Below the pieces are notes generated by a model. That model saw only the letters and a program-made list of their open reading frames with translations, searched no databases and had not been told where the DNA came from. This document shows, piece after piece, positions 45,981-55,001 of a stretch of DNA of 64,000 nucleotides. The stretch lies in NCBI GenBank assembly GCA_022647615.1, contig JALCKZ010000001.1, positions 732,178 through 796,177 on the forward strand, written 5' to 3'. Every line of letters starts with the position of its first letter. Position 1 is the stretch's first letter. The DNA is from Bacteroidales bacterium (lineage in GTDB: Bacteria; Bacteroidota; Bacteroidia; Bacteroidales; UBA932). A program made the position numbers and the translations under genes.

Positions 45981-48887
45981 TTGAAAAAGTTTCTATTCTC
46001 TGCTGCTCTTTTACTGCTTATTGCCTCTCAGGCGTTTGCGCAGTATTACTACATTGGAGAGGAGCCGTCGGGAGTAAAATGGCAGATAGCAAAATCCGGA
46101 CACTTCAGTTTAATCTTTCCATATAGCGACAGCACTGCTGCCGGCAAGGTTGCAAAAAGATACCTTAATCTGATGGAGCTTAATTATGGTTCCTCAGCAG
46201 ATTCTCTTGGGTTGCGTTCCGGACTGTGCAATAGTTTTCCTATGGTGCTGCATACGTATAATGCTAAGGGGAATGGTGTTACGGTTTGGGCTCCGCGACA
46301 GATAGATTTTTACGGTATACCATCTGCGTATTCTACCTATCCTCAGAAGTGGGAGGAGCAGCTGGTTTTGCATGAGGGAAGACATGCGTGGCAAATTGCA
46401 CATTTCACAAAAGGAATTTACAAATATCTCTATTGGTTTCTGGGTGACCATATTACCGGAGGAGCCTCCGGAATCTATCCTTCTAGGTGGATGCTGGAGG
46501 GAGATGCAGTGGTTGCGGAGACGGAGCGGAGCAATGCGGGACGCGGCAGAAGCGGCTCCTTTTTAGCCTATTATCTTTTGGATACAAGGGTTCCAAATCG
46601 GAGCGGGGAATTAAAGGAACGCACCTGGGACCAGTGGCGGTTTGGGTCTGTAAAGAATTACACTCCAAATCATTATGCTCTTGGATATTGGATTAACAGT
46701 GCCGCCAGATATGAAACAAAGGATTATAAACTTGCTGATAAAATATTTACGCTGGAGGCAAAACAGTTCTGGAATGTTAATGTGGTCTCCAATGCTTTTG
46801 AAACTTACACGGGGAAAAGTCACAGAGATTATGTGCGGGGGGCTGAGTTTGAAAAAATGAAATCTCTTTATAATCAGACAAATACGCAGTCCGATGCTTC
46901 TGCGGCAACCCTTCCTTTTGAGGAGAGGGCAACCGGTGCGGAGCATGGCTATTATGTTAATTATGACAAAGTTACTGTTATTAATCCCGATAGCGTTTTA
47001 GTTGTTTATTCCGGATATGGAAGCTCATCTTATCTTGCCCTTTTGCAGAGAGATAAAAAAGACGGTGCTTTTAAAAGCAAGGTGCTGAGGTATTTCAGCA
47101 GTTCTACCAGCAATCTTCTTTATAAAGATGGCAAAATTTGGTGGAGCGAGATTGTTCCAAATCCGCGATGGCAGCAAGTTGATTACAGCCAGGTTTATTC
47201 TTATGATTTAAAAAACGGAACAACATCTCTTCTTAAAGAGGGAACATATTGGTACAACCCCTCCGGATGTAAGGATTATCTTGTGCTAACTGAGTATAAC
47301 GGCAGTGCTGATTTTTCCAAATTGCTTATTGTAAATCCTTATTCTGTAAGTGTTTACAGGAGCAAATCCTTCCGCGGCCAGATTTTGGAAACGGCCTCTG
47401 TAGGAACCAAAATATTCATGACCGCCATTACAGATGATGGAGAAGGTTTGTATGTATATGATGGAAACGAAATTTCAGAGTCGGCTGCAACATCAGTAAT
47501 AGCTCCTCAACATCAGGTGATTAAGAGATTGCGTTCAGAAGGCAGGTTATTATATTTTATCTCTGATTTTTCCGGAAGCGATATGTTGTATTGTTATGAT
47601 ACTGCTGCGGGGAAAACTTTCCGGGCATGCGATGCTGTAAATGTCTCTTCTGCACAACTTTCAGGCGAAGATTTATATTATACCGCAATGAAGGATGCCC
47701 ACGGTTTTAAAGTTTATAAATCTTCTCCAAGCAGAATTGCCGTTCCTGGAGATTCTATAGGAAGAGCGCATTATGTTGTAGCTGAGGAGCTTTCCGGGCA
47801 ATACAAAGAGGCGCAGAGCAAAGAGCCAATGGAGAGGCTTAAAAAAGATATGGATGCCGATAGCGTAACTATCGGGAACTACAATAAGTTACAACATCTG
47901 CTAAAACTTCACTCCTGGGCTCCGGTCTATTATGATGTTAATTCTGTTACTGCCGGAAGTTATGATTCATTTATTAATGAAGCTGCTCCTGGCGTAACGC
48001 TCTATTCCCAAAATACTTTGGGTACTGCGGTTGGAATGGTGGGATACTCTTATTTGCACGGCAGAAGCGGCTTGCATGCAAAGTTTTCATATACAGGTTT
48101 TTATCCGGTCTTTGAAATGGAGGCTCATTACAATGACGCAGCCATGACAGATAAGAACAAACATTCTATTCATACTGCTGCCACATTATATATTCCCTGG
48201 AGATTTAATTCCGGCGGATGGAACAGAGGATTTATTCCGCAAGTTTTGTGGAGTTATAGAAATGACCAAAAACTGTATACAAAATTGTTTATTAAGAAGA
48301 ATGTTGATAGACAACAGCTTATAGGGGCGTTAAGAGCTTATTGCATGCTTCCTGTTTCAAAAGCTCAAATCTATCCAAAGTGGGGAATTGGCGCAAGTGT
48401 ACGGGCCGGCTTTAATCCTAACGGAGGCAATAAATTTGGCTCAATTTATTCCGGATATGTTTATGGTTATGTCCCCGGTATTTTTTGGAATCAAGGGATA
48501 AAACTTTCCGCAGGGTATCAGTATCAGGATATTGGTGGTCATACATATTGGCTTGGCAATCAGCTTGATATGCCAAGAGGAATGGATGAGGAGTATGGAA
48601 CGGATTACTATAAGCTCTCTGCTGATTATGCTATTCCGCTTTATCTTGGAGATGTTTCACTTGGCTGTTTTGCCTATCTTAAACGTCTGCAAATCATTCC
48701 GTTTGCGGATTATGCCAGGATTAAAAAAAATACGGGGTGGAGCAATATGCACGCAATAGGAGGGGATATAATTGTTGATGGACATTTCTTTAGAATAGGA
48801 TATCCTGTTAGTCTCGGATTCAGATATGCAAATAATGGCGGAGGACACAATTACGGCGCCCTTCTGTTTTCTATTACATTTGATTAA
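45981..48887 (+). CDS. Secreted gluzincin-like protein with C-terminal barrel-like region
   Basis: 968 residues beginning with TTG and a signal peptide (LLLLIASQAFAQ). Residues 131-135 are HEGRH, an HEXXH zinc motif, followed at residues 170-181 by WMLEGDAVVAET, the glutamate helix of gluzincin peptidases. The central part looks like a beta-propeller of repeated strands (VVYSGYGSSSYLALL, KIWWSEIVPNPRW). The last 300 residues have alternating aromatic strands that end in a terminal phenylalanine-rich strand, as in outer-membrane barrels. It is probably a surface-exposed peptidase or a relic binding protein. pnuC-2 starts three bases after its stop, so a nutrient-uptake role is possible. Confidence 0.7.
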   Translation: MKKFLFSAALLLLIASQAFAQYYYIGEEPSGVKWQIAKSGHFSLIFPYSDSTAAGKVAKRYLNLMELNYGSSADSLGLRSGLCNSFPMVLHTYNAKGNGVTVWAPRQIDFYGIPSAYSTYPQKWEEQLVLHEGRHAWQIAHFTKGIYKYLYWFLGDHITGGASGIYPSRWMLEGDAVVAETERSNAGRGRSGSFLAYYLLDTRVPNRSGELKERTWDQWRFGSVKNYTPNHYALGYWINSAARYETKDYKLADKIFTLEAKQFWNVNVVSNAFETYTGKSHRDYVRGAEFEKMKSLYNQTNTQSDASAATLPFEERATGAEHGYYVNYDKVTVINPDSVLVVYSGYGSSSYLALLQRDKKDGAFKSKVLRYFSSSTSNLLYKDGKIWWSEIVPNPRWQQVDYSQVYSYDLKNGTTSLLKEGTYWYNPSGCKDYLVLTEYNGSADFSKLLIVNPYSVSVYRSKSFRGQILETASVGTKIFMTAITDDGEGLYVYDGNEISESAATSVIAPQHQVIKRLRSEGRLLYFISDFSGSDMLYCYDTAAGKTFRACDAVNVSSAQLSGEDLYYTAMKDAHGFKVYKSSPSRIAVPGDSIGRAHYVVAEELSGQYKEAQSKEPMERLKKDMDADSVTIGNYNKLQHLLKLHSWAPVYYDVNSVTAGSYDSFINEAAPGVTLYSQNTLGTAVGMVGYSYLHGRSGLHAKFSYTGFYPVFEMEAHYNDAAMTDKNKHSIHTAATLYIPWRFNSGGWNRGFIPQVLWSYRNDQKLYTKLFIKKNVDRQQLIGALRAYCMLPVSKAQIYPKWGIGASVRAGFNPNGGNKFGSIYSGYVYGYVPGIFWNQGIKLSAGYQYQDIGGHTYWLGNQLDMPRGMDEEYGTDYYKLSADYAIPLYLGDVSLGCFAYLKRLQIIPFADYARIKKNTGWSNMHAIGGDIIVDGHFFRIGYPVSLGFRYANNGGGHNYGALLFSITFD

Positions 48888-48889
48888 CC

Positions 48890-49672
48890 ATGAAACTCTT
48901 TAAAAAAAATACCCTGCAGCTTTTTGACTGGATAATAATAATTGGTTCCATAGTTTTTTACCTAGGATATTGGCTTTTTTTAAAATTTGGAAGCGGAGCC
49001 GCAGAACAGTTTAGCTTGATTGGAGCAGTTGCTGGTGTTACTGGTTTGACTTGTAATGTGCTATGCGCAAAAAGAAACATTTTCAACTACTTTTTTGGTT
49101 TGATTAATGTCTCCCTATATGCTTATATATCCTTGAATAATAAGATATACGGAGATTTTGTGCTAAATGCGTTTTATTATTTTCCCATGCAATTCATAGG
49201 CTTCTTTTCCTGGATAAAAAAACGCGGAGGAGTGGATGAAAAGGGGAACAAAGATGAGACAGTTGTCAGCACTCTAAAGATGCCTTGGAAATACAGGATA
49301 TATTTAATTTTAGGATGTGTAATTCTTGTAACAAGCTGCGGTTTTATTCTTCAGGCGGTCAATGACCCTCAGCCGTTTAAAGATTCCGCAACAACGGTTC
49401 TCTCCATAATTGCAATGATACTTATGGTAATGACCTATATGGAGCAGTGGGCAATCTGGATTTTTGTAAATGCCCTTAGCATAATTATGTGGATTGTGGT
49501 CTATATGCGTGGAGGTGAGGCTTCTGCGGAGATGGTTATAATGTGGTTTTTCTATCTGGCTAATTCTATTAACGGATATATTGTTTGGAAAAAGGCGGCG
49601 GATAAAGCAATATTGGAGAAGAAAGCTCTTGAGGAGCAGGATGTTAAGAGTGATTCTCAAAATGGGATTTAA
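48890..49672 (+). CDS. PnuC-family vitamin-precursor transporter (second copy)
   Basis: 260 residues, seven or eight predicted helices. The family signature is present: LTCNVLCAKRNIFNYFFGLI, NVSLYAYISLNNKIYGDFVL, then YYFPMQFIGFFSW. It differs clearly from the first PnuC at 1809-2552, so the two probably carry different substrates (for example nicotinamide riboside versus thiamine). It starts three bases after the secreted zinc-motif protein and its end overlaps uvrC on the other strand by 29 bases. No TPP riboswitch was recognised upstream of the pair. Confidence 0.85.
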   Translation: MKLFKKNTLQLFDWIIIIGSIVFYLGYWLFLKFGSGAAEQFSLIGAVAGVTGLTCNVLCAKRNIFNYFFGLINVSLYAYISLNNKIYGDFVLNAFYYFPMQFIGFFSWIKKRGGVDEKGNKDETVVSTLKMPWKYRIYLILGCVILVTSCGFILQAVNDPQPFKDSATTVLSIIAMILMVMTYMEQWAIWIFVNALSIIMWIVVYMRGGEASAEMVIMWFFYLANSINGYIVWKKAADKAILEKKALEEQDVKSDSQNGI

Positions 49673-51476
49673 TTGCCTGAGCAACTTTTGCCCCGGCAAA
49701 TTCCGTCAATTCTTCCGCGGAGATTTCTCTCAACCTTGCAACGCTTTTATATTTTTGAAGCAGCTTTTTCTCAGTTCCCTCTCCGATGCCCTTAATATCA
49801 CGCAATTCTGAGTTTATTTGTCCTTTGCTTCTCTTTAATCTGTGGAAAGTTATTCCAAAGCGGTGCGCCTCATCTCTGAGCTGCATAATTAATTTTAGAC
49901 CGGGAGAATTTTTATCTAAAAAAAGCGGCGTCGGGTCTCCCGGAATAATAAGCTCTTCCAATCTTTTTGCAATGCCTATTATTGGAATCTTTTTATTTAG
50001 CTTTAAATCCGTCAAGGCTTTATATGCAAAATCCAATTGACCTTTTCCTCCATCCACAACAATCAGCTGCGGCATTTCTCCATCTTCCTCCAGAAGCCTT
50101 GAATATCTGCGGAATACAACTTCATACATGGAGGCAAAATCATTTGCACCCACAACGGTTTTAATATTAAATTTTCTATAATCTTTTTTGCTTGGCCTGC
50201 CGTTTTTAAATACAACGCATGAAGCAACCGGATTGGTACCCTGAATATTTGAGTTATCAAAGCACTCAATATGAACGGGAGAATTTTGGAGATGCAAGTC
50301 TTTTTTAAGCATCTCGACAGATACGCTTTTGTGTTCAGGATTTTTTAGAGCGTCCTGTTTTAAATTTTGGAATTTGAATTCCGATGCATTTTTTTGACTC
50401 AGCTCCAGCAGGCTCAGCTTGTCTCCTCGCAGCGGAACATGGATATATTTCTCCTCTCCAAATATTTTTTCAGATGGTTCAAACGGCACAAGTATCTCCG
50501 GATTAGGAGTTGTGCCCGCACTTTTAAGGATATCGTAAACATCTAGAATAAAATGTGTTAGCATATCCTCTTTGCTCTCTTCTATATTCATCTTCAGCTC
50601 CAGGTTCATTGTTTGAATAATACACCCGTTGCTCACTCTCATGTAATTTCCGTATGCCGCGGACTCTGAGAAAACAATTGAGAACACATCTATGTTGGAG
50701 AGCGTTGGCTGGACAATAAGAGATTTGTTGTAGTGTGCATTTAAAATTTGCATCCTCTCTTTGTAAACCTCCGCCTCTTCAAATTTAAGTGCCGCTGCGG
50801 CTGCAGTCATTTTCTCTTTAAACTCTTTGACAAGCGGAGTTGCATTTCCCTTAAGAATATTTTTAATGTACTCTATTTGAATATTATACTCCTCTTCTGA
50901 AATTTTTCCTATGCATGGAGCGGAGCATTTTTTAATGTGCCAGTTAAGACACTCTTTAAATTTCCCCGCTGCAATGTCCTCTGCGTCAAGCTTTAAAGAA
51001 CATGTTCTTAGTTTGAAAAGGGAGTGAAATAAATCCAGCAAGTGATGCGCGTATAATGCAGACCCGTATGGTCCAAAATATAGAGAGCCATCCTGCACAA
51101 CCCGGCGAGTCATAAACATTCTTGGGAAAGTTTCATTTTTTATGCAAATCCAAGGGTATGTTTTGCTGTCTTTAAGCAGAATGTTATATCTGGGCTGATA
51201 CTGCTTTATCAAATTGTTTTCCAGCAGCAAAGCATCTTGCTCGCTCCCCACCACCGTATGCTGCAAATCTGCAATTTTGCTCACAAGAACCTGAGTTTTA
51301 GCATTTAATCTGTCGGGAGTCACAAAATACTGCTTAACCCTTTTCTTCAGATTTTTTGCCTTGCCCACATAGATGATTTTTCCATCTGAGTTGAGGAATC
51401 TATAGACCCCCGGCTCATCCGGCAATAGAGATATTTTCTCTTCCAAATTTATTGTATCTTTGTGGCTTGCAGGCAT
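49644..51476 (-). CDS. uvrC: Excinuclease ABC subunit C
   Basis: UvrC makes the two incisions around DNA damage in nucleotide-excision repair. The N-terminal GIY-YIG nuclease domain is PGVYRFLNSDGKIIYVGKAK with Val replacing Ile in both motifs. A UVR motif lies near AALKFEEAEVYKERM, the RNase H-like nuclease domain has HIECFDNSNIQGTNPV and LIVVDGGKGQL, and helix-hairpin-helix repeats close the protein (DIKGIGEGTEKKLLQKYKS). I chose ATG 51476 (610 residues); the longer frame runs through the start of the divergent acyltransferase gene. Confidence 0.97.
   Translation of the reverse strand: MPASHKDTINLEEKISLLPDEPGVYRFLNSDGKIIYVGKAKNLKKRVKQYFVTPDRLNAKTQVLVSKIADLQHTVVGSEQDALLLENNLIKQYQPRYNILLKDSKTYPWICIKNETFPRMFMTRRVVQDGSLYFGPYGSALYAHHLLDLFHSLFKLRTCSLKLDAEDIAAGKFKECLNWHIKKCSAPCIGKISEEEYNIQIEYIKNILKGNATPLVKEFKEKMTAAAAALKFEEAEVYKERMQILNAHYNKSLIVQPTLSNIDVFSIVFSESAAYGNYMRVSNGCIIQTMNLELKMNIEESKEDMLTHFILDVYDILKSAGTTPNPEILVPFEPSEKIFGEEKYIHVPLRGDKLSLLELSQKNASEFKFQNLKQDALKNPEHKSVSVEMLKKDLHLQNSPVHIECFDNSNIQGTNPVASCVVFKNGRPSKKDYRKFNIKTVVGANDFASMYEVVFRRYSRLLEEDGEMPQLIVVDGGKGQLDFAYKALTDLKLNKKIPIIGIAKRLEELIIPGDPTPLFLDKNSPGLKLIMQLRDEAHRFGITFHRLKRSKGQINSELRDIKGIGEGTEKKLLQKYKSVARLREISAEELTEFAGAKVAQAIKSHFENHS
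51455..51462 (+). promoter_or_regulatory. Candidate -7 box (TATCTTTG) for the fused acyltransferase
   Basis: A TAnnTTTG match 25 bases before ATG 51487. It lies inside the first codons of uvrC on the other strand. Confidence 0.45.
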
Positions 51477-51486
51477 TGTTCTACTA

Positions 51487-53271
51487 ATGGGTACAAAAGT
51501 AATTAATAATTCTGAAGTCAAGAGCGCCCTCAAAATTCCCGGCGTTGCGGGGACATTGGTTGCGGCCGCTGCAATGAAAATTGCCGGCTTTGACAAGATG
51601 AATGCTATTTACTCTCACATCTCCCAATATAATGGGTCAGATTTTGCAGATCATCTTATTGAATATCTTGGCGTTACGGTAGATGTTAATTCCAAGGCGC
51701 TGGAAACGATTCCAAAAACAGGCTCTCTTATTGTAGTTTCAAATCACCCCTTTGGCGGAATAGACGGGATGATTGCCGTTAGCATTCTGAGTAAAATCAG
51801 ACCCGATATTAAAGTTTTGACAAATTTTATTCTCTCCCAAATTCCAAATATGAAAGAGCAATTTTTGCCTGTGAATCCTTTTACAGACAAGGCCAATTTA
51901 AGGAGCAGTTTCAGGGGGATCAAAGGGGCAGAGGAGCATTTGGCAAATGGAGGTGTGCTGGTTCTTTTCCCTGCCGGGGAGGTTTCATCTAATGATAATG
52001 AAGAAGGGGTGGTAAAAGATATAGAGTGGCAACCTTCTATTATTAAGATGATTAAGCGGGCCAACGTTCCCGTTCTTCCCGTTTATTTTCATGGAACTAA
52101 TTCTGCGTATTTTCATTTCCTGGGTAAAATCAGTCCGAAATTAAGAACATTAAGATTGCCCGGAGAGCTTAATAACAAGAAGGGCAAGACAATTCATTTT
52201 AGGATAGGAGGAGTTATACCTGTAGAAGAAATAGCTGATTATAAGGAGAATAAATCTTTAGGTGCCTATTTGAGGAGCAGAACTTATGCGCTTGAGGCCA
52301 ATTTAAAGAGCGATGTCTCAAGGGAATACACCGTTCCGCTAATTGCGCCGGCCAGCGTTGATAATATTTTATCGGAATTCAATGATTCTCCCGACAGCAA
52401 ACTATTTCAGGTTGGGCAGTTCTCTTGTTATTTGTTTGATTATAAAAATATTCCGGCTATAATGCAGGAGATAGGACTTAGGAGGGAGGAGGCATTCCGC
52501 TTTGTTGGAGAAGGGACAAACAAAGAGAGTGATACTGATGAGTATGACAAATATTACAAGCATCTTGTTCTTTGGGACAATTCTAAAAATGAACTTGCTG
52601 GTGCGTACAGGCTTGGCATAGGCAGCGAGATTATTAAAGAATACGGAATCAAAGGATTTTATACTGACTCTCTATTTTGTTACAAGCAGGAGTTCTCCCC
52701 ATTGCTTAATCAATCTGTTGAATTGGGGCGTTCTTTTGTTGCTAAAAATTATCAGAAAGATACTCTTGCTTTGCTTCTTTTGCTAAAAGGACTTCTCTAT
52801 GCAATGTTGCGTTACAGGGATGTTAAGTGCCTTATAGGGCCTGTGAGCATAAGCTCTTGGTATCCGGCTTTTTACAGAAGCGCAATGATATATTATCTTA
52901 GATTGAAGCAGTACATACCGGAGTACTCAGCTCTTGTATCTCCCAAGAATCCGTTTGTTCCCGATTTTGGCAGGGTGGATATTGAGGCGCTCCTTTCCAA
53001 GAAGATGGACAATCTGGAGACTTTTGACCGGTTTATTTTTAAGATTAGCGTCGGACAGTATCGTCTTCCTACGCTGCTGAAAAAATATTTGAGATTGAAC
53101 GCAAAGATTATCAACTTTAATGTTGACCCTGATTTCAATGATTGTGTTGACGGACTTATTATGTTGAATCTCAACGATATGCCGACGGATGACATTGACG
53201 GGCTTTCAAAAGAGTTTGTAGATTCCGGAAAAGATGACATCTACCGCCGCTTTTACGGGGATACTTATTAA
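51487..53271 (+). CDS. Bifunctional amino-acid-lipid acyltransferase (OlsF-like)
   Basis: 594 residues with two enzymes. The N-terminal half is a lysophospholipid-type acyltransferase with VVSNHPFGGIDGM (catalytic His and Asp, with five residues between) and LVLFPAGEVSS. The C-terminal half, from about residue 290, is a GNAT-type N-acyltransferase with AGAYRLGIGSEI and SVELGRSFV. OlsF-type fusions make ornithine or glycine lipids: the C-terminal half N-acylates the amino acid, the N-terminal half adds the second chain. In Bacteroides the two steps are encoded separately (GlsB, GlsA), so the fusion is worth noting. Start ATG 51487 lies only ten bases from the divergent uvrC start. Confidence 0.83.
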   Translation: MGTKVINNSEVKSALKIPGVAGTLVAAAAMKIAGFDKMNAIYSHISQYNGSDFADHLIEYLGVTVDVNSKALETIPKTGSLIVVSNHPFGGIDGMIAVSILSKIRPDIKVLTNFILSQIPNMKEQFLPVNPFTDKANLRSSFRGIKGAEEHLANGGVLVLFPAGEVSSNDNEEGVVKDIEWQPSIIKMIKRANVPVLPVYFHGTNSAYFHFLGKISPKLRTLRLPGELNNKKGKTIHFRIGGVIPVEEIADYKENKSLGAYLRSRTYALEANLKSDVSREYTVPLIAPASVDNILSEFNDSPDSKLFQVGQFSCYLFDYKNIPAIMQEIGLRREEAFRFVGEGTNKESDTDEYDKYYKHLVLWDNSKNELAGAYRLGIGSEIIKEYGIKGFYTDSLFCYKQEFSPLLNQSVELGRSFVAKNYQKDTLALLLLLKGLLYAMLRYRDVKCLIGPVSISSWYPAFYRSAMIYYLRLKQYIPEYSALVSPKNPFVPDFGRVDIEALLSKKMDNLETFDRFIFKISVGQYRLPTLLKKYLRLNAKIINFNVDPDFNDCVDGLIMLNLNDMPTDDIDGLSKEFVDSGKDDIYRRFYGDTY

Positions 53272-53299
53272 CGCATTTTACAACTCTGCAAGTTCTATT

Positions 53300-53590
53300 T
53301 TAGGGTACCGGGTCATAGCCGCTGCCTCCCCATGGATTACATCTTAAAATTCTCTTAATTGCTAGCCATGAGCCTTTTATGGGGCCGTATTTTTTTAGCG
53401 CCTCCACTGCATAAGCTGAGCAGGTAGGTGTGAATCTGCAGCATTGCGGCTTAAGAGGAGAGATACAAATTTGGTAGAATTTAATAAGAATCAGGAATGG
53501 TATGCTCGCGACAGTTTTAATGGTGTGCAGTATTTTGTTTTGTCCCGCCTTGGATGTTTTATTCTGTTGTTGCTGAGGCTGCATCTGCAA
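53300..53590 (-). CDS. yidD: Membrane protein insertion efficiency factor YidD
   Basis: 96 residues. The conserved YidD core is clear: [20 protein letters not shown] followed by [14 protein letters not shown], and the end [14 protein letters not shown]. YidD assists YidC in inserting membrane proteins and is usually coded next to rnpA, as here. The N-terminus is glutamine-rich ([11 protein letters not shown]). The start overlaps the end of rnpA by 32 bases. Confidence 0.95.
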   Translation of the reverse strand: MQMQPQQQQNKTSKAGQNKILHTIKTVASIPFLILIKFYQICISPLKPQCCRFTPTCSAYAVEALKKYGPIKGSWLAIKRILRCNPWGGSGYDPVP

Positions 53591-53942
53591 TTTGTTTTAA
53601 AATGTCCTTGAGCTTCTCTTCAATGAAACTGTAATCTGAAATTTCCTTTGCAATATAGCTTATGAAAATATCAATTCCCTGTTGCGGAATCAGAGTTTTA
53701 TTTTTTCTGTAAGCCTCTCTAATCCTGCGTCTTAATAGATTTCTGTCAACTGCTTTTTTGAAGTTTCTTTTTGGTGCAAGAATAAGAATCTTATTAATGC
53801 CTCCTTCCGTTTTCATCCAGCTAGCCTTAAACGGGAAGACAAATAGCGGATTGCCTTTGATTTTAAGCTCCTCTATCTCTTTGAACGAACAGAGACGCTC
53901 TTCCTTTTTAAAGGTGTTTTTTTCTGAACTTTCTTGAGACAT
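53559..53942 (-). CDS. rnpA: Ribonuclease P protein component
   Basis: The basic protein subunit of RNase P, which with the RNA subunit trims the 5' leaders of tRNA precursors. The family signature [19 protein letters not shown] is present near residue 75, with [10 protein letters not shown] at the N-terminus. Length is 127 residues. Its start lies 70 bases inside the 3' end of hemD, and its end overlaps yidD, so the three genes are tightly packed in one transcript. Confidence 0.95.
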   Translation of the reverse strand: MSQESSEKNTFKKEERLCSFKEIEELKIKGNPLFVFPFKASWMKTEGGINKILILAPKRNFKKAVDRNLLRRRIREAYRKNKTLIPQQGIDIFISYIAKEISDYSFIEEKLKDILKQIADAASATTE

Positions 53943-54994
53943 TTTGTTTTCTTTACGGGAGTCTTTTTAACAACTTTCTTATTGCTTTTTACTGTTGCCG
54001 ATTTTACGGAAGATTTTTTCTTTGCCGGTATTGGCTTCTTTGCCGCCGGTGTTTTTTTTGCAGGCGCGGCTTTCTTTGCGGAGACTACCTTCTTTGAACT
54101 TGCTTTCTTTCCTGCAGTTACAGCTTTTTTAACTGGAGCCTTCTTTGCAGGAGCAGCCCTTTTTACGGGTGCCGTTTTTTTAACAGGTTCTGTCTTTTTA
54201 ACTGGCGCCGCTTTCTTTTCAGGTGCTGCATTTTGCTGAGCAATAAGCTTATCCGTATTGTTTATGCAATATTCAATAGCAGAAGCCATGGACGGATAAT
54301 TTGCAGCCGGTCCCGCCAGCGTAGTTTTAAGTTTTGCAGATTGCATTGCCTTTTGCGCGCTGTTACCAAAAATTACAAACATGGTTTCTCCCTGCTTGTA
54401 GTTTGGATAGTTGGCTTTCAGTGATGCTACGTCAAGTGCACTGTAAAATGCAATTAATTGATAATCAGCAAGATTTACGCTCTTCAAATCACTGTTCACA
54501 ATCTTTACAAAAACGGCTGAAGAGTGTTTAAGTTTTGCCTGCTCAAACATTTTGCTCCACTCCGGTCTTAAGTGATCAGCTGTCGCGATTAAAAAATTCT
54601 CATCTCTATGTTTCTCATTAGTAGCGTTTTTGACAATAGATTCAAAAGTTCCGTTACCAAAGAAAATTTTTCTCTTTCTGTATACGATGTGTTTTTGAAG
54701 ATAGTAAGCAATATTCTCTCCTATACAAAAATACTTTAAACTTTCAGGGACTTTATATCTCTGCTCTTCACACAATTGGAAGAAGGCATCTATGGACGCC
54801 TTTGCCGTAAACACAATGGCAGTGTAATCCGGGATGTTAATACGCTGTGTTCTAAACTCTCTGAGACTCAGGGGTTCCAACTTAAAAAACGGCTTAAAAT
54901 CTATGGCAACTCCATACTTGGCGGTCAAATTTCCGTATTGAGGATTGCCTCCTGCCTGCTCCGGTTGTGAAATCAATATCTTGCTAATCTTCAT
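53873..54994 (-). CDS. hemD: Uroporphyrinogen-III synthase with lysine/alanine-rich C-terminal tail
   Basis: HemD closes the tetrapyrrole ring in haem and B12 synthesis. Residues 1-248 match the two-lobed synthase: KILISQPEQAG, VFTAKASIDAFF, YFCIGENIAYYL, and VFGNSAQKAM. After that comes a tail of about 125 residues made of Ala-Pro-Lys-Lys repeats (AAPVKKTEPVKKTAPVK and so on), like eukaryotic histone H1 or bacterial HU tails. Such a tail could bind nucleic acid or membranes and is not needed for catalysis. The final 70 bases overlap rnpA. Start ATG 54994 follows DUF4271 closely and was chosen over the frame opening at 55018. Confidence 0.88.
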   Translation of the reverse strand: MKISKILISQPEQAGGNPQYGNLTAKYGVAIDFKPFFKLEPLSLREFRTQRINIPDYTAIVFTAKASIDAFFQLCEEQRYKVPESLKYFCIGENIAYYLQKHIVYRKRKIFFGNGTFESIVKNATNEKHRDENFLIATADHLRPEWSKMFEQAKLKHSSAVFVKIVNSDLKSVNLADYQLIAFYSALDVASLKANYPNYKQGETMFVIFGNSAQKAMQSAKLKTTLAGPAANYPSMASAIEYCINNTDKLIAQQNAAPEKKAAPVKKTEPVKKTAPVKRAAPAKKAPVKKAVTAGKKASSKKVVSAKKAAPAKKTPAAKKPIPAKKKSSVKSATVKSNKKVVKKTPVKKTKCLKKVQKKTPLKRKSVSVRSKR

Positions 54995-55001
54995 AATCTG
55001 T

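Noticed and set aside
53934..54239. Open frame rich in Phe, Ala and Gly on the plus strand
   Set aside because: It is the reverse reading of the lysine/alanine-rich tail of hemD; repeats on one strand give open frames on the other.
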